A DNA stretch of 64,000 nt from Flavobacteriaceae bacterium. GTDB taxonomy: Bacteria; Bacteroidota; Bacteroidia; Flavobacteriales; Weeksellaceae. The notes under the pieces were generated by a model. It was not told the origin of the DNA. It searched no databases and was given only the letters and a program-made list of their open reading frames with translations. The stretch lies in NCBI GenBank assembly GCA_012522185.1, contig JAAYKY010000009.1, forward strand, positions 1-64,000. Direction: 5' to 3'. How positions within the stretch are numbered: the first letter of the stretch is position 1; each line of letters starts with the position of its first letter. Shown here in pieces: positions 1 through 10,036 of the stretch. A program made the translations under genes and the position numbers.

Positions 1-12
1 GACTATAAAAAC

Positions 13-120
<108 letters not shown>

Positions 121-128
121 CTTTTTTT

Positions 129-166
129 AAATCCTCTATCATTTATTTGGTAGAGGATTTTTTTTT
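129..166 (+). terminator. rho-independent terminator of the rRNA operon
   Basis: A perfect 9-bp stem, AATCCTCTA against TAGAGGATT, with an 11-base loop is followed by a run of T. It directly follows the 5S rRNA. Confidence 0.85.
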
Positions 167-540
167 GGATTATTGTTTGGTGAATTTTTTAGGCGTATAT
201 AGTTTTCATAGTTGCTTGGACAAGCACATAGAAAAGGGTATCAACCGAAAAAACTTTGAATCTGAAATTCTGAATTCTATTTAGCAGTTTTGGCTTAGTA
301 CTTACAATATTCAACAATACAATACACATTATACAATTGGTTCAATGGTGGTCAAACGCGCCAAGGATAGCAGCGGAAACCCCGCAGGAGCGATAGCGAC
401 GAGGAGTTACAGCATTACTGAGATTTTTGCTTTTAGAAAGGAAAAAACGAAAGTAACCAGCGTAGCTGTGCCTGTTTCCGTTGCGCTAAAATCATATTGA
501 ATTCGGAAATATTGAATCGAAACGGGAGGCGCCAAAATAA
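167..540. other. gene-free interval between 5S rRNA and the Omp85-like gene
   Basis: No credible coding region is visible on either strand. The segment 358-410 is GC-richer than its surroundings and reads like the spacer repeats that often follow flavobacterial genes, but only one copy is seen here. Nothing else is recognised. Confidence 0.4.
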
Positions 541-2430
541 TCAGTAAACCACATAAGGATTGTAACGAATCAGTTCGGGTTTACCGAATTCAAAATCCAT
601 CAGTTCATAATCGCGGTTGTCAAAAGTATTGGTCTGAATGATGTTATCACCGCTGTCGGGAATAGTATTGTACCAGGCAATGGAAAGTTGAAAGTTGCTG
701 AAAACCAGGTAATCATTTGTGAATAATACGCCCAAACCAATTTTTGCATAAAGTTTTCCATTAAATAATTTCTCTCCTTTATTGCTTATAATTCCTAACG
801 AGGAATTCAGAAATGGAGAAAACCGAAAGCCAAGAAATTCATAAGGCGAGTAAGACTGAATCTGAATATTGGTCAGCCATTTTTTGGTTCCGATTACGTC
901 GCGACTATAAAAACCCGGGATCCCCGACGGATCATGCTCATTAAGCGTCAGTCGGTCTCCTCTCGAACCCATTCGGTTATTTCCAATGACGAGTTCAGTG
1001 GAAATGAAATTTCTGAATTTCCAACGTCCCCAACTCATCAAACGAGTGAAATAATGCGTATCAAATGAAAAAACAACCTGTTCAGCACGGTCTTCACCAA
1101 AGAATCCTCCGTATTGGGTTTCAAATCCAAAAAAGCCGAGACGATAATAGTTCCCCATTTTAAATCCACCTGAGAGATAGAAACGATTTTTTTTATTTTT
1201 GTTTTGAATTCCTGCCGTCAATCCATAAGACAAACCAATAGGGATGTCTTCCACAATGTCATAATTCTGAATGTAGCGATCTTGTACAAATCCTCGTCGA
1301 GAAATTCCAATACCCATGAGATAAAAATCTTCGTTAGAATAAAATCTGGAAGGGTCGAGTTCGGGAACTGGTTTTTTTACATAGTTGACTTGAAAGTATC
1401 TTGCCGACAAAATGAGATTATTAACACGTTCAGCCATTGAATTTTCCTTTTTAAACAATTGAAAAGAAACAGCTCCCCAATAATCCTGTAAATTAAATTT
1501 GAAATTTTGAGCCAGAATTCCCTCTTGATTAGGAATGGAATCCTGATAAGCCCTTTGTCCGATGTAAACACCACCCGCCCAACGCGCCAAGGGAGAAAAG
1601 AATTTCCTTTCGAGAGAAACGCTCTTGCTAAAGTCGTTTTCTTCGTTGCTGTAATATCCGATATTGAAACCGATAAAGCTCCGCTGAATATTGGGAATAC
1701 TGTATCGGGTCTGGAAAGTGTTTCTTCCGGTTTCGAAATTCTGACGGTATCGATTGTCGAAATCATGCCCAAAGCCTAAAAAATTTCGATCGCGCAATCG
1801 AAAGCCTAATCGACTGCCGGAATAGGTAAGATTGGGGATGGTACTCCAAGAATCCAATGTTTTTACTTCTAAGTCAACGCTATCATTTCCAACTGCGATC
1901 GGTGTGATTTTTACTCTCCGAATGAATTTCTGACTTCGAATCAGTCGTTCTGATTCCAGAATTTTAAGAGAATCGATAGTCTGATTTCTTTCGGGAAGTA
2001 AATAGTTTTTGATCACAAATTCTTTGGTTTTAATATGGAGAAAATTGCCCGCTTTTTCCAAAAAATTATCGGGACGGAGCGTGGAATCCGAGAGCGAATA
2101 TCCAAATGGATCATAGGTTTCGATTTGAATGTCTCGGATAACTTTCCCTTCAAATTCACTAAAATTTTCATGTGTTTCACCAAAACGGTCAGTTGTTGTA
2201 TAGGCTTTTGGTGTTCCGGGCTTCTTCACAAAAAGACGATGAATTAACCGATTGAATTTACTTTTATCACGGTACCTCTCAAGTGATTCTTCAAATTGAC
2301 TATCCTTTTCGGTCGAAATCTTTTCCGTTACCATTGAATCCCTTACTTCATCCACCTGAGAATAGGCCAGAGGAATCAGCAGAATGAAAAAAAACATCGC
2401 CCATAAAGCCCTAAATAGATTGATTTGCAT
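541..2430 (-). CDS. Omp85/BamA-like outer membrane beta-barrel protein
   Basis: 629 residues with an N-terminal signal peptide (hydrophobic MFFFILLIPLAYS, cleavage near residue 24). Residues about 95-200 look like a POTRA-type module (FEGKVIRDIQIETYDPFG; RVKITPI; SVDLEVKTLDSW). The rest is rich in alternating aromatic beta-strands and ends near an aromatic residue, typical of a 16-strand barrel. BamA/TamA-family proteins insert outer-membrane proteins; one POTRA-like module is fewer than true BamA carries, so this is probably a surface-antigen-type relative of unknown substrate rather than BamA itself. It is transcribed divergently from the neighbouring permease gene. Family assignment rests on overall pattern, not on an alignment. 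Confidence 0.7.
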   Translation of the reverse strand: MQINLFRALWAMFFFILLIPLAYSQVDEVRDSMVTEKISTEKDSQFEESLERYRDKSKFNRLIHRLFVKKPGTPKAYTTTDRFGETHENFSEFEGKVIRDIQIETYDPFGYSLSDSTLRPDNFLEKAGNFLHIKTKEFVIKNYLLPERNQTIDSLKILESERLIRSQKFIRRVKITPIAVGNDSVDLEVKTLDSWSTIPNLTYSGSRLGFRLRDRNFLGFGHDFDNRYRQNFETGRNTFQTRYSIPNIQRSFIGFNIGYYSNEENDFSKSVSLERKFFSPLARWAGGVYIGQRAYQDSIPNQEGILAQNFKFNLQDYWGAVSFQLFKKENSMAERVNNLILSARYFQVNYVKKPVPELDPSRFYSNEDFYLMGIGISRRGFVQDRYIQNYDIVEDIPIGLSYGLTAGIQNKNKKNRFYLSGGFKMGNYYRLGFFGFETQYGGFFGEDRAEQVVFSFDTHYFTRLMSWGRWKFRNFISTELVIGNNRMGSRGDRLTLNEHDPSGIPGFYSRDVIGTKKWLTNIQIQSYSPYEFLGFRFSPFLNSSLGIISNKGEKLFNGKLYAKIGLGVLFTNDYLVFSNFQLSIAWYNTIPDSGDNIIQTNTFDNRDYELMDFEFGKPELIRYNPYVVY

Positions 2431-2468
2431 ACACGGTTAAACTAAGTTAAAAATACTTTAATTTTATG

Positions 2469-2490
2469 AATGAATTCATTTGAATGAATT
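2469..2490. promoter_or_regulatory. palindromic repeats in divergent promoter region
   Basis: A perfect 12-bp palindrome, AATGAATTCATT (2469-2480), overlaps a second inverted repeat ATTCATT-TG-AATGAAT (2474-2489). It lies between two divergent genes, a usual place for an operator. No cognate regulator is identified. Confidence 0.35.
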
Positions 2491-2605
2491 GATTTAACAA
2501 ATCAAAAAGCTTATAAGTTAAATTCCATTCATTTTAACTTTGAACAAATTTTAATTTCGTGATTCATTCGATGTATATTTACAATTAAAATCAAATTAAA
2601 GCCTT

Positions 2606-3658
2606 ATGCTGAGAAAATATATTCCCAATAGTGTACTCAGGCAATTGTTCTTTATAACAATCGCATTGGCAATGGGTTTTATTATTATTTCCAATCTCAA
2701 AGCATTTATTCCCGGTTTTTTAGGGGCTTTTTGTTTGTATGTGCTGATGATTCATCCTTTGCGTTGGATGATTTATAAATGGAAAATGAACAAATTGCTG
2801 TCTGTCATACTGCTTATGTTTGCAAGCATCCTAGTAATTGTTACACCTTTGGTTTTCCTGATTGATATGCTCACCCAAAAAGTGAAAGGTGCGATCACTG
2901 GAAAAGATGCCATTCAAAACAAAATAGAAAAAGGATTGACGGAAATCCATCGTGAATTTGGAGTAGATATACTGAATGAAATCAATCTGAGCGATGCTAC
3001 TTCTGTGGTTATCAAAATTGTTCAGGAAATTCTCAATACTTCTATAAATGGTCTTTTACAATTGGGAGTAGCCTATTTGATTTTGTATTTTATGTTGATG
3101 AATTATCGCAAAATGGAAAATTGGTTTTACCAAAACATTCCTTTGAAGACAGAAAATTTGGTCATTCTCAACAAAGATTTGCGTGATTTGGTGATTTCCA
3201 ATGCCGTTGGCGTACCTTTAGTCGCATTTTTACAATCGCTTGTCGCCTATGCCGGATACCTGATGTTTGGACTGGAAGGAGCTTTTGGTTGGTTTGTATT
3301 GACTATTTTTGGAGCGATGCTTCCGGTAGTAGGAGCAGCGATTATTTATGTTCCGGCTTGTATTTATTTACTCGCCACAGGCGAAACAACCAATGCTTAT
3401 CTCTTATTTGCGTATTGTATGATTGTGGTAGGTTTGTCCGACAACCTTTTTCGTCTTTGGATACAGAAAGTCATGGCCGATGTACATCCCTTGATTACCA
3501 TTTTTGGTGTTGTGGTGGGAATTAATATTTTTGGGTTCATCGGGATTATTTTCGGTCCCATTCTTCTTTCGCTTTTCTTTTGGATGTTTAGGATTTATAA
3601 ATTGGAATTTTCCAATCACCATCAAAAAAAATCCACACTTGAAAACGAAAAGCTTTAA
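2606..3658 (+). CDS. AI-2E/PerM family membrane permease
   Basis: 350 residues, with about eight hydrophobic segments spread over the whole length: paired helices near the N terminus (about 14-33, 35-52, 62-85), a soluble stretch around residues 90-150, then helices through residue 330. The C-terminal block, FGAMLPVVGAAIIYVPACIY followed by a HPLITIFGVVVGINIFGFIGIIFGP motif, is the signature of the AI-2E transporter family (TqsA, YdiK, PerM). Members export or exchange varied small molecules or ions; the substrate cannot be told here, and the name does not imply quorum sensing. It is monocistronic, facing the convergent sdaA gene. Confidence 0.88.
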   Translation: MLRKYIPNSVLRQLFFITIALAMGFIIISNLKAFIPGFLGAFCLYVLMIHPLRWMIYKWKMNKLLSVILLMFASILVIVTPLVFLIDMLTQKVKGAITGKDAIQNKIEKGLTEIHREFGVDILNEINLSDATSVVIKIVQEILNTSINGLLQLGVAYLILYFMLMNYRKMENWFYQNIPLKTENLVILNKDLRDLVISNAVGVPLVAFLQSLVAYAGYLMFGLEGAFGWFVLTIFGAMLPVVGAAIIYVPACIYLLATGETTNAYLLFAYCMIVVGLSDNLFRLWIQKVMADVHPLITIFGVVVGINIFGFIGIIFGPILLSLFFWMFRIYKLEFSNHHQKKSTLENEKL

Positions 3659-3704
3659 ATATTTTTAATTGAAAGACTTAGGTTTTTAATTTCCAATTAT
3701 TTTT

Positions 3705-3865
3705 TATATTTGTAGCACTAAGAAATCAGATAATTTTATAATTATTATCTTTTTCGGGGGTCATTTTAGGTCAATTGCTTTTCTGCCACCGAATTTTAAT
3801 TAGCAAATCGCAATTAGAATTCATTTGAAGTGCAAAACTGCCTTTAACTGATCCCCTTTTATTTT
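3705..3865 (+). promoter_or_regulatory. promoter-like element with structured downstream DNA, no ORF
   Basis: A TATATTTG box (3705-3712) matches the Bacteroidota -7 consensus TAnnTTTG, but no plus-strand gene follows. Downstream are an AT hairpin GATAAT/ATTATC (3729-3749) with a T-run, then a GGGG-TCA (from 3756) that can close on TGA-TCCCC (ending 3856), followed by TTTTATTTTA. The -33 element is poor. It may be a small RNA gene or simply the minus-strand terminator zone of sdaA. Confidence 0.25.
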
Positions 3866-5279
3866 AGCACTCCGCCACATTTACAGCAATCGCCAATCCA
3901 CCTTCTGATGTTTCTTTGAAACGATCGCTCATGCTTTGAGCCGTTTCCCACATAGATTGAATGACTTCATCAAGTGTAACTCTCGCTTTTTCTGGGTCGC
4001 TTTCAATCGCAATATTGGCTGCGGTAATGGCTTTCATAGCGCCCATCGAATTTCTTTCAATACAAGGGATCTGAACCAAGCCCGCAATCGGATCACAAGT
4101 CATGCCCAAATGATGTTCCATCGCAATTTCTGCCGCCATCAAAACCTGAGCCGGACTTCCGCCCATGATTTCGGTCAAACCTGCCGCGGCCATGGCAGAA
4201 GAAACGCCAACTTCAGCCTGACAGCCACCCATCGCTGCAGAAATGGTAGCGTTTTTCTTAAACAAAGTTCCAATTTCACCCGCAACCAATAAAAATCGAA
4301 TGATGTTTTCATCGCCCGTAAATTCAGTAAAAGCCTGAGAATACATCAAAACGGCCGGAATGACTCCACTTGCACCGTTGGTGGGAGCTGTAATAATCCG
4401 ACCAAAACTTGCGTTTTCCTCATTGACCGCCAGCGCAAAACAAGAAACCCATTTGTTGATATTCACAAAGTTTTCTTCCGAATCCAATACGAGTTGATAC
4501 CATTCTTCGAGATTTTCATAGGTTTTATCGCCCAATAATTTCCGATTTAGTCCAGCAGCTCTTCGGCTTACTTTCAAACCTCCCGGCAGGTATCCTTCGT
4601 TGTTGACTCCTTTGTAAATGCAATCTTTTATGTGGTGCCAAATCCCCAATGCTTCCACATCGGTCTCTTCTTTGGTTCTCCAACTTTCTTCGTTGATATA
4701 AATTAAATCCGAAAAAGAAATCCCAAGTTTTTCCGTATAATGAAGAACGTCTTTTCCATGATGACAAGGGTACAAAGTTCGAACACATAAACTATCAACG
4801 GTTACTTCGTCCTGAGTAGCAACAAATCCTCCACCTACCGAATAATAATCCTGACTGAGCTCTGTCCCATCTCTGAAAATGGCTTTGTAAATCATCCCAT
4901 TGGGATGAAAAGGCAGGTTTTCTTTTTTGTTTAAAACCAAATGATGACCATAAATGAATGGAATTTCTTTTTCACCACCGAGCATCAGTTTTCCTGAAGT
5001 TTTGATGTTTTCCACTTTTTCATCAATCAAAGTAGTGTCAATGGTTTTGAAGTTTTCACCCGAAAGTCCGAGCATACCAGCGATATCGGTTCCATGGCCA
5101 ATCCCGGTTTTTGCGAGCGAACCAAAAAACTCGACAAAAATTTCCTCTACTTCAGCAATGGATTTTTTGTCCCGAATCCGATTCAAAAACATCTCTGCCG
5201 CATTCCAAGGTCCCATCGTATGCGAACTCGAAGGCCCAATTCCTACTTTTATGATTTCAAAAATACTAATTGATTCCAT
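3864..5279 (-). CDS. sdaA: L-serine ammonia-lyase (iron-sulfur L-serine dehydratase)
   Basis: 471 residues, the single-chain form with an N-terminal beta domain (residues 1-150; [20 protein letters not shown] is its signature) and a C-terminal alpha domain. It deaminates L-serine to pyruvate and ammonia in the cytoplasm using an oxygen-labile [4Fe-4S] cluster. The cysteines expected to bind the cluster are present in GGCQAEVG, in MTCDPIAG and in IPCIERN. The substrate loop [14 protein letters not shown] is intact. Length matches the E. coli SdaA/SdaB family. It stands alone, convergent with the permease gene. Confidence 0.96.
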   Translation of the reverse strand: MESISIFEIIKVGIGPSSSHTMGPWNAAEMFLNRIRDKKSIAEVEEIFVEFFGSLAKTGIGHGTDIAGMLGLSGENFKTIDTTLIDEKVENIKTSGKLMLGGEKEIPFIYGHHLVLNKKENLPFHPNGMIYKAIFRDGTELSQDYYSVGGGFVATQDEVTVDSLCVRTLYPCHHGKDVLHYTEKLGISFSDLIYINEESWRTKEETDVEALGIWHHIKDCIYKGVNNEGYLPGGLKVSRRAAGLNRKLLGDKTYENLEEWYQLVLDSEENFVNINKWVSCFALAVNEENASFGRIITAPTNGASGVIPAVLMYSQAFTEFTGDENIIRFLLVAGEIGTLFKKNATISAAMGGCQAEVGVSSAMAAAGLTEIMGGSPAQVLMAAEIAMEHHLGMTCDPIAGLVQIPCIERNSMGAMKAITAANIAIESDPEKARVTLDEVIQSMWETAQSMSDRFKETSEGGLAIAVNVAEC

Positions 5280-5710
5280 GAATTTTTATGATTTGCTTTT
5301 GCACAGTGAAATTAAGCAATTATTGATGAAGAAAAGAATTTAATTTGGCTTTAACGAAACAAATAGATTTTTAATAATTATTCAGAATCCTCCATTGATT
5401 TTTTCGAATATAAATTCTTGCAAATCTAAGCTTTAAGCTTTAACTTCGCATGAAATTATTTGGTGAAAATGGTCACGACTAAATATTCTAAATTCTTTGG
5501 AACGAGCATTTTGCTGTCGTTGTCTTATTTGCTGGATGATATTTTTCTTCAGGACTCCAAAGAGTTTATTTAATAAACCCTGTCTGCATCACGACAGGGC
5601 ACTCCGATTTAAATTAATAAAATTAAATATTTAAAAACTTAAAGAATTCAATTTCAGTTTATGAAGTCTATTCATTTAAGTAATTCATTAGCTAATCAAA
5701 AAACAAGATT
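5280..5710. other. gene-poor interval with a possible 34-codon ORF and a hairpin
   Basis: No ordinary gene is seen. A 34-codon plus-strand ORF (5469-5573) starts MVTTKYSKFFGTSILLSLSY and is followed at once by a perfect 7-bp hairpin, CCCTGTC/GACAGGG (5578-5599), without a T-run. I could not assign the peptide to a family. The sequence from 5600 to 5710 is AT-rich leader of the GreA/B-like gene. Confidence 0.3.
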
Positions 5711-6085
5711 ATGACAGAAAATATTGTAGTAACAACAGGAATTTATGACTTGATCAAGGATCAAATCAGAAGAAAGCAGGTTTCTCCGGCAGAAGAAGAA
5801 ATCCTAAACAACGAATTGAGAACTGCAAAGCAGGTACTTCGCAAAGAACTTCCAGAAGATGTGGTAACCGTGAACCGAAAAGTGACTTTGAAAGATCACA
5901 CCAACAATACGGAAGAAACTTACATTTTCGTGGATTCTAACAAAGAAAGAAGAAAGAAAGGAAAATACGCCATTACTTCTGATATTGCAATGGCCACTGT
6001 CGGGTACAAAGTAGGGGACACGATTACTTGGCCTTTCCGTGATGGCGAAAGAAAAATCGAAATTCTAAAAGTTGAAAACGTTTAA
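5711..6085 (+). CDS. GreA/GreB C-terminal domain protein
   Basis: 124 residues. The C-terminal two-thirds (VVTVNRKVTLKDHTNNTEETYIFVDSNKERR ... ITSDIAMATVGYKVGDTITWPFRDGERKIEILKVE) is the FKBP-like GreA/GreB C-terminal domain that docks on RNA polymerase. The N-terminal part is a short helical segment (residues 10-45) rather than the full coiled coil of about 75 residues found in GreA, so it resembles Rnk or other Gre-like factors that bind near the secondary channel. Transcript-cleavage activity is therefore uncertain. It is monocistronic with its own terminator. Confidence 0.85.
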   Translation: MTENIVVTTGIYDLIKDQIRRKQVSPAEEEILNNELRTAKQVLRKELPEDVVTVNRKVTLKDHTNNTEETYIFVDSNKERRKKGKYAITSDIAMATVGYKVGDTITWPFRDGERKIEILKVENV

Positions 6086-6105
6086 CTATTCAACCCAAAC
6101 AAATC

Positions 6106-6134
6106 AACCGGAACCCAAAAGTTCCGGTTTTTTT
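6106..6134 (+). terminator. rho-independent terminator
   Basis: Perfect 9-bp stem AACCGGAAC/GTTCCGGTT with a 6-base loop followed by seven T. It ends the GreA/B-like gene; the A-rich left side could also serve the convergent SUI1-like gene. Confidence 0.9.
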
Positions 6135-6147
6135 ATCTCATTAAGAT

Positions 6148-6474
6148 CTAACCACCCACTCGCTTGACTTTAAAACCTTTTTCTGTCAGGAATTTCATGA
6201 TTTTATCTCGATAATCACCCTGAATGATGATTTTATCATCTTTGAAACTTCCGCCCACACTCAGCATTTTTTTGATTTCTTTGGCCAATTGTTTGAAGTC
6301 TTCATCGGCTCCCGTATAGCCTTCCAAAATCGTTTGGGGTTTGCCTTTGCGTTTTTCATATTTGCAAATGATGGGTTCATCCTGCATCCAAATTTTGTTG
6401 GAAGTTTCGGCGGTTTCCTCTTCTTCTTGAATGTGGTCTGGAAATAATTTTTTGAGCTGATCTTGTAAATCCAT
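6148..6474 (-). CDS. SUI1/eIF1-like translation factor (YciH family)
   Basis: 108 residues. Residues about 35-108 form the SUI1 fold: KYEKRKGKPQTILEGYTG, then FKQLAKEIKKMLSVGGSFKDDKIIIQGDYRDKIMKFLTEKGF, which matches the bacterial YciH and archaeal aIF1 pattern (K-GK..T...G, L.K.LK...G.GG..K...I.iQGd). E. coli YciH affects start-site fidelity, so a ribosome-associated role is likely. The N-terminal 35 residues are acidic. It is a stand-alone gene. Confidence 0.9.
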   Translation of the reverse strand: MDLQDQLKKLFPDHIQEEEETAETSNKIWMQDEPIICKYEKRKGKPQTILEGYTGADEDFKQLAKEIKKMLSVGGSFKDDKIIIQGDYRDKIMKFLTEKGFKVKRVGG

Positions 6475-6564
6475 AACCCAAAAATAAAGAATAAATCGAA
6501 ATTTCCTTTGGAATAATCAGTTCTTTTTAATTTACTTTATAGAAATTTATAAAAGGATCGAAGC

Positions 6565-7686
6565 ATGAATTTAAGCTATTGGGAACTGGATACTTACTTC
6601 CGAAATATTGATTTCCTAATCATTGGAAGTGGAATTGTAGGATTGAGCACTGCCTATCATCTGCGATTAAAACATCCCAAAGCCAAAATTATCATTATCG
6701 AAAAAGGAAGGCTTCCGGAAGGCGCAAGTACCAAAAACGCTGGATTTGCTTGTTTTGGAACCCTATCCGAAATTTTGTCTTATTTAGAAACAAATCCCAA
6801 AGAAGAAATTTACCAATTGGTGGAAAGAAGATATCGAGGATTGCAAAATTTGAGAAAGCTTTTGGGCGATGCCGCAATTGAATTCCAAGAATTAGGTGGC
6901 TACGAGGTTTTTAGGAGTGAAGATCAAGTGCTCATGGAGAAATCATTGGATCAGATGGAAGAAATCAACCGATGGCTTTTCCCTATTTTTAATCGTGAAA
7001 CATTCCGAAAGTGCGAACGAAATTTTGGGTTTAAAAATACCATTGGCACCATAGAAACTCCCTTTGAAGGACATATTCATACCGGGAAAATGATGAGGGC
7101 TTATCTCCGACTTTTGAACAGTTCCGAAGTGAGTGTACTAAATAATCTGGAAGTGAAAAATCTGACCGAATTGAACTCAAAAATAGAAGTGGAATTGAAA
7201 AATAAGTTTCGTTTTCAGGCAAGCAAAGTCTTTTTATGCACCAATGCATTTACTTCGAAATTATATGATTTGGATGTGGTGCCTGCGCGGGCACAGGTTT
7301 TAGTGACCAAACCGATTGAAAACCTTAAGGTCAAAGGTTGCTTTCACATGGACGAAGGATTTTATTTCTTCCGAAATACCGGAAACAGAATTTTATTTGG
7401 CGGCGGAAGAAACCTCGACCTCAAAGGAGAAACAACGACCGAATTTGGCACGACTGAATTGATACAAAGACAACTCGAAACCTATTTGCGTGAAATAATT
7501 CTTCCCAATCAGGATTTTGAAATCGAACATCGATGGAGCGGAATCATGGGAATGGGTTCCCAAAGAAATCCTATCGTCCGGCAATTATCCGAAAATCTAT
7601 TTTGTGGCGTACGCCTGACCGGAACCGGAATTGCCATCGGAACGATGGTCGGAGAAGAATTAGCAAATCTTTTAGAGCCTGTTTAA
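6565..7686 (+). CDS. FAD-dependent amino-acid/glycine oxidase-like oxidoreductase (DAO family)
   Basis: 373 residues. The FAD-binding GxGxxG loop is at residues about 20-30 ([17 protein letters not shown]), followed by the acidic ribose-binding IIIEKG and the DAO-type [13 protein letters not shown]. The C-terminal part ([39 protein letters not shown]) completes the DAO fold. These enzymes oxidise secondary or primary amines such as glycine, sarcosine or D-amino acids; the substrate is unknown. The stop codon overlaps the convergent hemL stop by 4 bp. Confidence 0.88.
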   Translation: MNLSYWELDTYFRNIDFLIIGSGIVGLSTAYHLRLKHPKAKIIIIEKGRLPEGASTKNAGFACFGTLSEILSYLETNPKEEIYQLVERRYRGLQNLRKLLGDAAIEFQELGGYEVFRSEDQVLMEKSLDQMEEINRWLFPIFNRETFRKCERNFGFKNTIGTIETPFEGHIHTGKMMRAYLRLLNSSEVSVLNNLEVKNLTELNSKIEVELKNKFRFQASKVFLCTNAFTSKLYDLDVVPARAQVLVTKPIENLKVKGCFHMDEGFYFFRNTGNRILFGGGRNLDLKGETTTEFGTTELIQRQLETYLREIILPNQDFEIEHRWSGIMGMGSQRNPIVRQLSENLFCGVRLTGTGIAIGTMVGEELANLLEPV

Positions 7687-8963
7687 ATTTCAAATTTCTC
7701 TACTGCATCCAAGGTCTTTTCAATCTCTTCATTCCCAATCGAATCTGAAATAAACCAAGTTTCATATCCGGAAGGTGGTAAATAAATTCCTTCTTTCAGT
7801 AAATGATGGAAAAACTTATTAAATAGCGAATGATCCGCTTTCTGCGCCTCATCGAAATTTCTAACTTTCTGTTCGCCAAAGAAAAATGAAATCATAGATC
7901 CCAAACGATTAACCGAATGCGGAATGCTCTTCTTCGAAAGGATCGTAGAGATTTGCTCATGTAAAACTTTGGTGGTTACATCCAGTTTTCGATACAAATC
8001 TTTCTGCTCTTTGATGATGGAAAGTGTAGTGAGGCCCGCGCGCATCGCAATCGGATTTCCAGATAAAGTTCCAGCTTGATACACAGAGCCTTCTGGCGCC
8101 AATTGACTCATTATTTCGTTTCTTCCGGCGAAAGCACCTACGGGAAATCCACCACCGATGATTTTTCCGAAAGTAACTAAATCGGCATCAATCTTCAATC
8201 GCTCTTGTGCTCCACCAAAGCCAAGTCGAAAACCGGTCATCACTTCGTCAAAGATCAAAACCGAATTATTCTCGGTACAAATTTTTCTTAAATCTTCGAG
8301 GAAATTTTCTTCTGGAACGATGCATCCCATATTTCCGGCAACGGGTTCGATGATGACAGCAGCAATTTCATCCGGATTATTTTTAAATAAGTTCTTTACC
8401 GATTCAAAATCATTGTAGCGCGCCAACAAAGTATCTTGAGCGGTTCCTTGTGTCACGCCTGGACTGTTGGGGTTTCCAAAAGTGGCGGCACCACTTCCGG
8501 CTTTGATCAGAAAAGAATCCGAATGACCATGGTAACAACCTTCGAATTTGATGATTTTGTCGCGTCCGGTAAATCCGCGTGCCAGACGAATTGCACTCAT
8601 ACAAGCTTCTGTGCCGGAATTTACCATTCGGATTTTGTCCACGTTTGGGACGTTTTCCACAATCAATCGGGCAATCTCGGTTTCTAGTTCCGTAGGAGTT
8701 CCAAAGGAAAAACCTTTTTCCAATTGCAATTTTACCGATTCCAAAACTTTGGGATGTGTATGACCCAAAATCATAGGCCCCCAGGAATTAATGTAATCCA
8801 CATAGTTTCTTCCGTCCTCGTCATAAAGATAAGCACCGAGTGCTTTTTTCATGAAAACAGGAACTCCGCCTACGGATTTGAAGGCACGAACTGGCGAATT
8901 CACACCGCCCGGAATATAGTTTTGCGCATCCTGAAACAAAGCGCTGCTTCTTTGGTAAATCAT
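7683..8963 (-). CDS. hemL: glutamate-1-semialdehyde 2,1-aminomutase
   Basis: 426 residues, the usual length. It converts glutamate-1-semialdehyde to 5-aminolevulinate, the C5-pathway entry to haem. Visible marks are the N-terminal [19 protein letters not shown], the [15 protein letters not shown] segment, the YHGHSD loop, [10 protein letters not shown], and the PLP lysine in [16 protein letters not shown]. It is the last gene of a minus-strand operon, overlapping the upstream glucosaminidase gene by 4 bp (ATGA), so the two are probably translationally coupled. Confidence 0.97.
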   Translation of the reverse strand: MIYQRSSALFQDAQNYIPGGVNSPVRAFKSVGGVPVFMKKALGAYLYDEDGRNYVDYINSWGPMILGHTHPKVLESVKLQLEKGFSFGTPTELETEIARLIVENVPNVDKIRMVNSGTEACMSAIRLARGFTGRDKIIKFEGCYHGHSDSFLIKAGSGAATFGNPNSPGVTQGTAQDTLLARYNDFESVKNLFKNNPDEIAAVIIEPVAGNMGCIVPEENFLEDLRKICTENNSVLIFDEVMTGFRLGFGGAQERLKIDADLVTFGKIIGGGFPVGAFAGRNEIMSQLAPEGSVYQAGTLSGNPIAMRAGLTTLSIIKEQKDLYRKLDVTTKVLHEQISTILSKKSIPHSVNRLGSMISFFFGEQKVRNFDEAQKADHSLFNKFFHHLLKEGIYLPPSGYETWFISDSIGNEEIEKTLDAVEKFEI

Positions 8964-10036
8964 TTTCTTTTTCTTGTTTTTAAATTCAAAACTGTGCCGG
9001 CAACAGCTTGTTCGCCGGGTTGTAAATTATTGAGTCGATACAAACGATTGATCCGAATTCCGACTTTTTGGGCAATCAAATACATCGTATCATCGGGTTG
9101 AACCGTGTAATGTTTCTGAACAGCTTTGTTTTTCTTTTTACCCAAAAATACAAATTGGCCCGGAGTCAGTTTGCTGTTTGAATTCAACTCATTGTACAAT
9201 GCCAATTCTTTCGGATGAAAATCATAAAGTTTAGCCACCGTTTCGATGGTTTCGTTTTCATTGGCAACGATATAATCTACACCGATTTCATGATGCTTGA
9301 TCCTTAACATAGGATTTTCGGGGCGTTTCTCCATTTCTATCCGTTTCGGAGATTCTTCCTTTTGAATTTGCTTGATGGGCTCATCCATAGTAACTGCAAC
9401 AACAGTCGAAACAGGACTTGGAATGGTTGCTTCCATCACATCAGAAGTCGCTTCGGCCATTCCCGAAAGAGCGATGATGTCCGAATGTCCGTACAATTCA
9501 TTGAGTTTATTTTGAACTTCCTCGGGCTTCAAACGGTCAAATTCATCCAATCGATATTTTTCAATTCTTGAAATTAAAATTCCCGCATATTTAGGATTGG
9601 TAGCATAGCCCGCTTTTTTTAAACCATGTGCCCAACTTTTATAATCGTATAAATTTAGTTTAAATAAGTCTTTGTAGTACGGGCGTTCTGCCAGAAATTT
9701 GGAATGATCGCGGTAGCTTTCTTGAACCGAACCATATTTACGGAAGCATTCATTCGGAGCATCGTCTGTATGACTGATCGTTGGACCGCTCCATTCTTTC
9801 TGACTTTTACATTTGATTCCGAAATGATTATTGGCAATTTCCGCCAATCGACTTTGCCCACCACCGGTTTCCAAAATGCCCTGTGAAAGTGTTATACTGG
9901 CCGGAACTTTATAAAGATGCATTTCCTCGACAGCAAGCAATGCGTGTTTTCGGATGTAATCAATGTTTTTTGCGTCCTGAGCAAAAATTTGAGTGGTGAA
10001 TAATAAAATGAGCAGTACAAAATTTCTTTTCATCAT
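8960..10036 (-). CDS. secreted glucosaminidase with LysM repeats
   Basis: 358 residues: signal peptide (residues 1-19, [19 protein letters not shown] in the likely form), a glucosaminidase/FlgJ-type domain (about 25-165; [30 protein letters not shown] holds the catalytic Glu), a linker, and two C-terminal LysM domains (about 250-300 and 308-355). It should cleave beta-1,4 bonds of peptidoglycan in the periplasm while LysM binds the glycan. It lies between the deaminase and hemL with 4-bp overlaps on both sides; no functional tie between these genes is evident. Confidence 0.93.
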   Translation of the reverse strand: MMKRNFVLLILLFTTQIFAQDAKNIDYIRKHALLAVEEMHLYKVPASITLSQGILETGGGQSRLAEIANNHFGIKCKSQKEWSGPTISHTDDAPNECFRKYGSVQESYRDHSKFLAERPYYKDLFKLNLYDYKSWAHGLKKAGYATNPKYAGILISRIEKYRLDEFDRLKPEEVQNKLNELYGHSDIIALSGMAEATSDVMEATIPSPVSTVVAVTMDEPIKQIQKEESPKRIEMEKRPENPMLRIKHHEIGVDYIVANENETIETVAKLYDFHPKELALYNELNSNSKLTPGQFVFLGKKKNKAVQKHYTVQPDDTMYLIAQKVGIRINRLYRLNNLQPGEQAVAGTVLNLKTRKRK

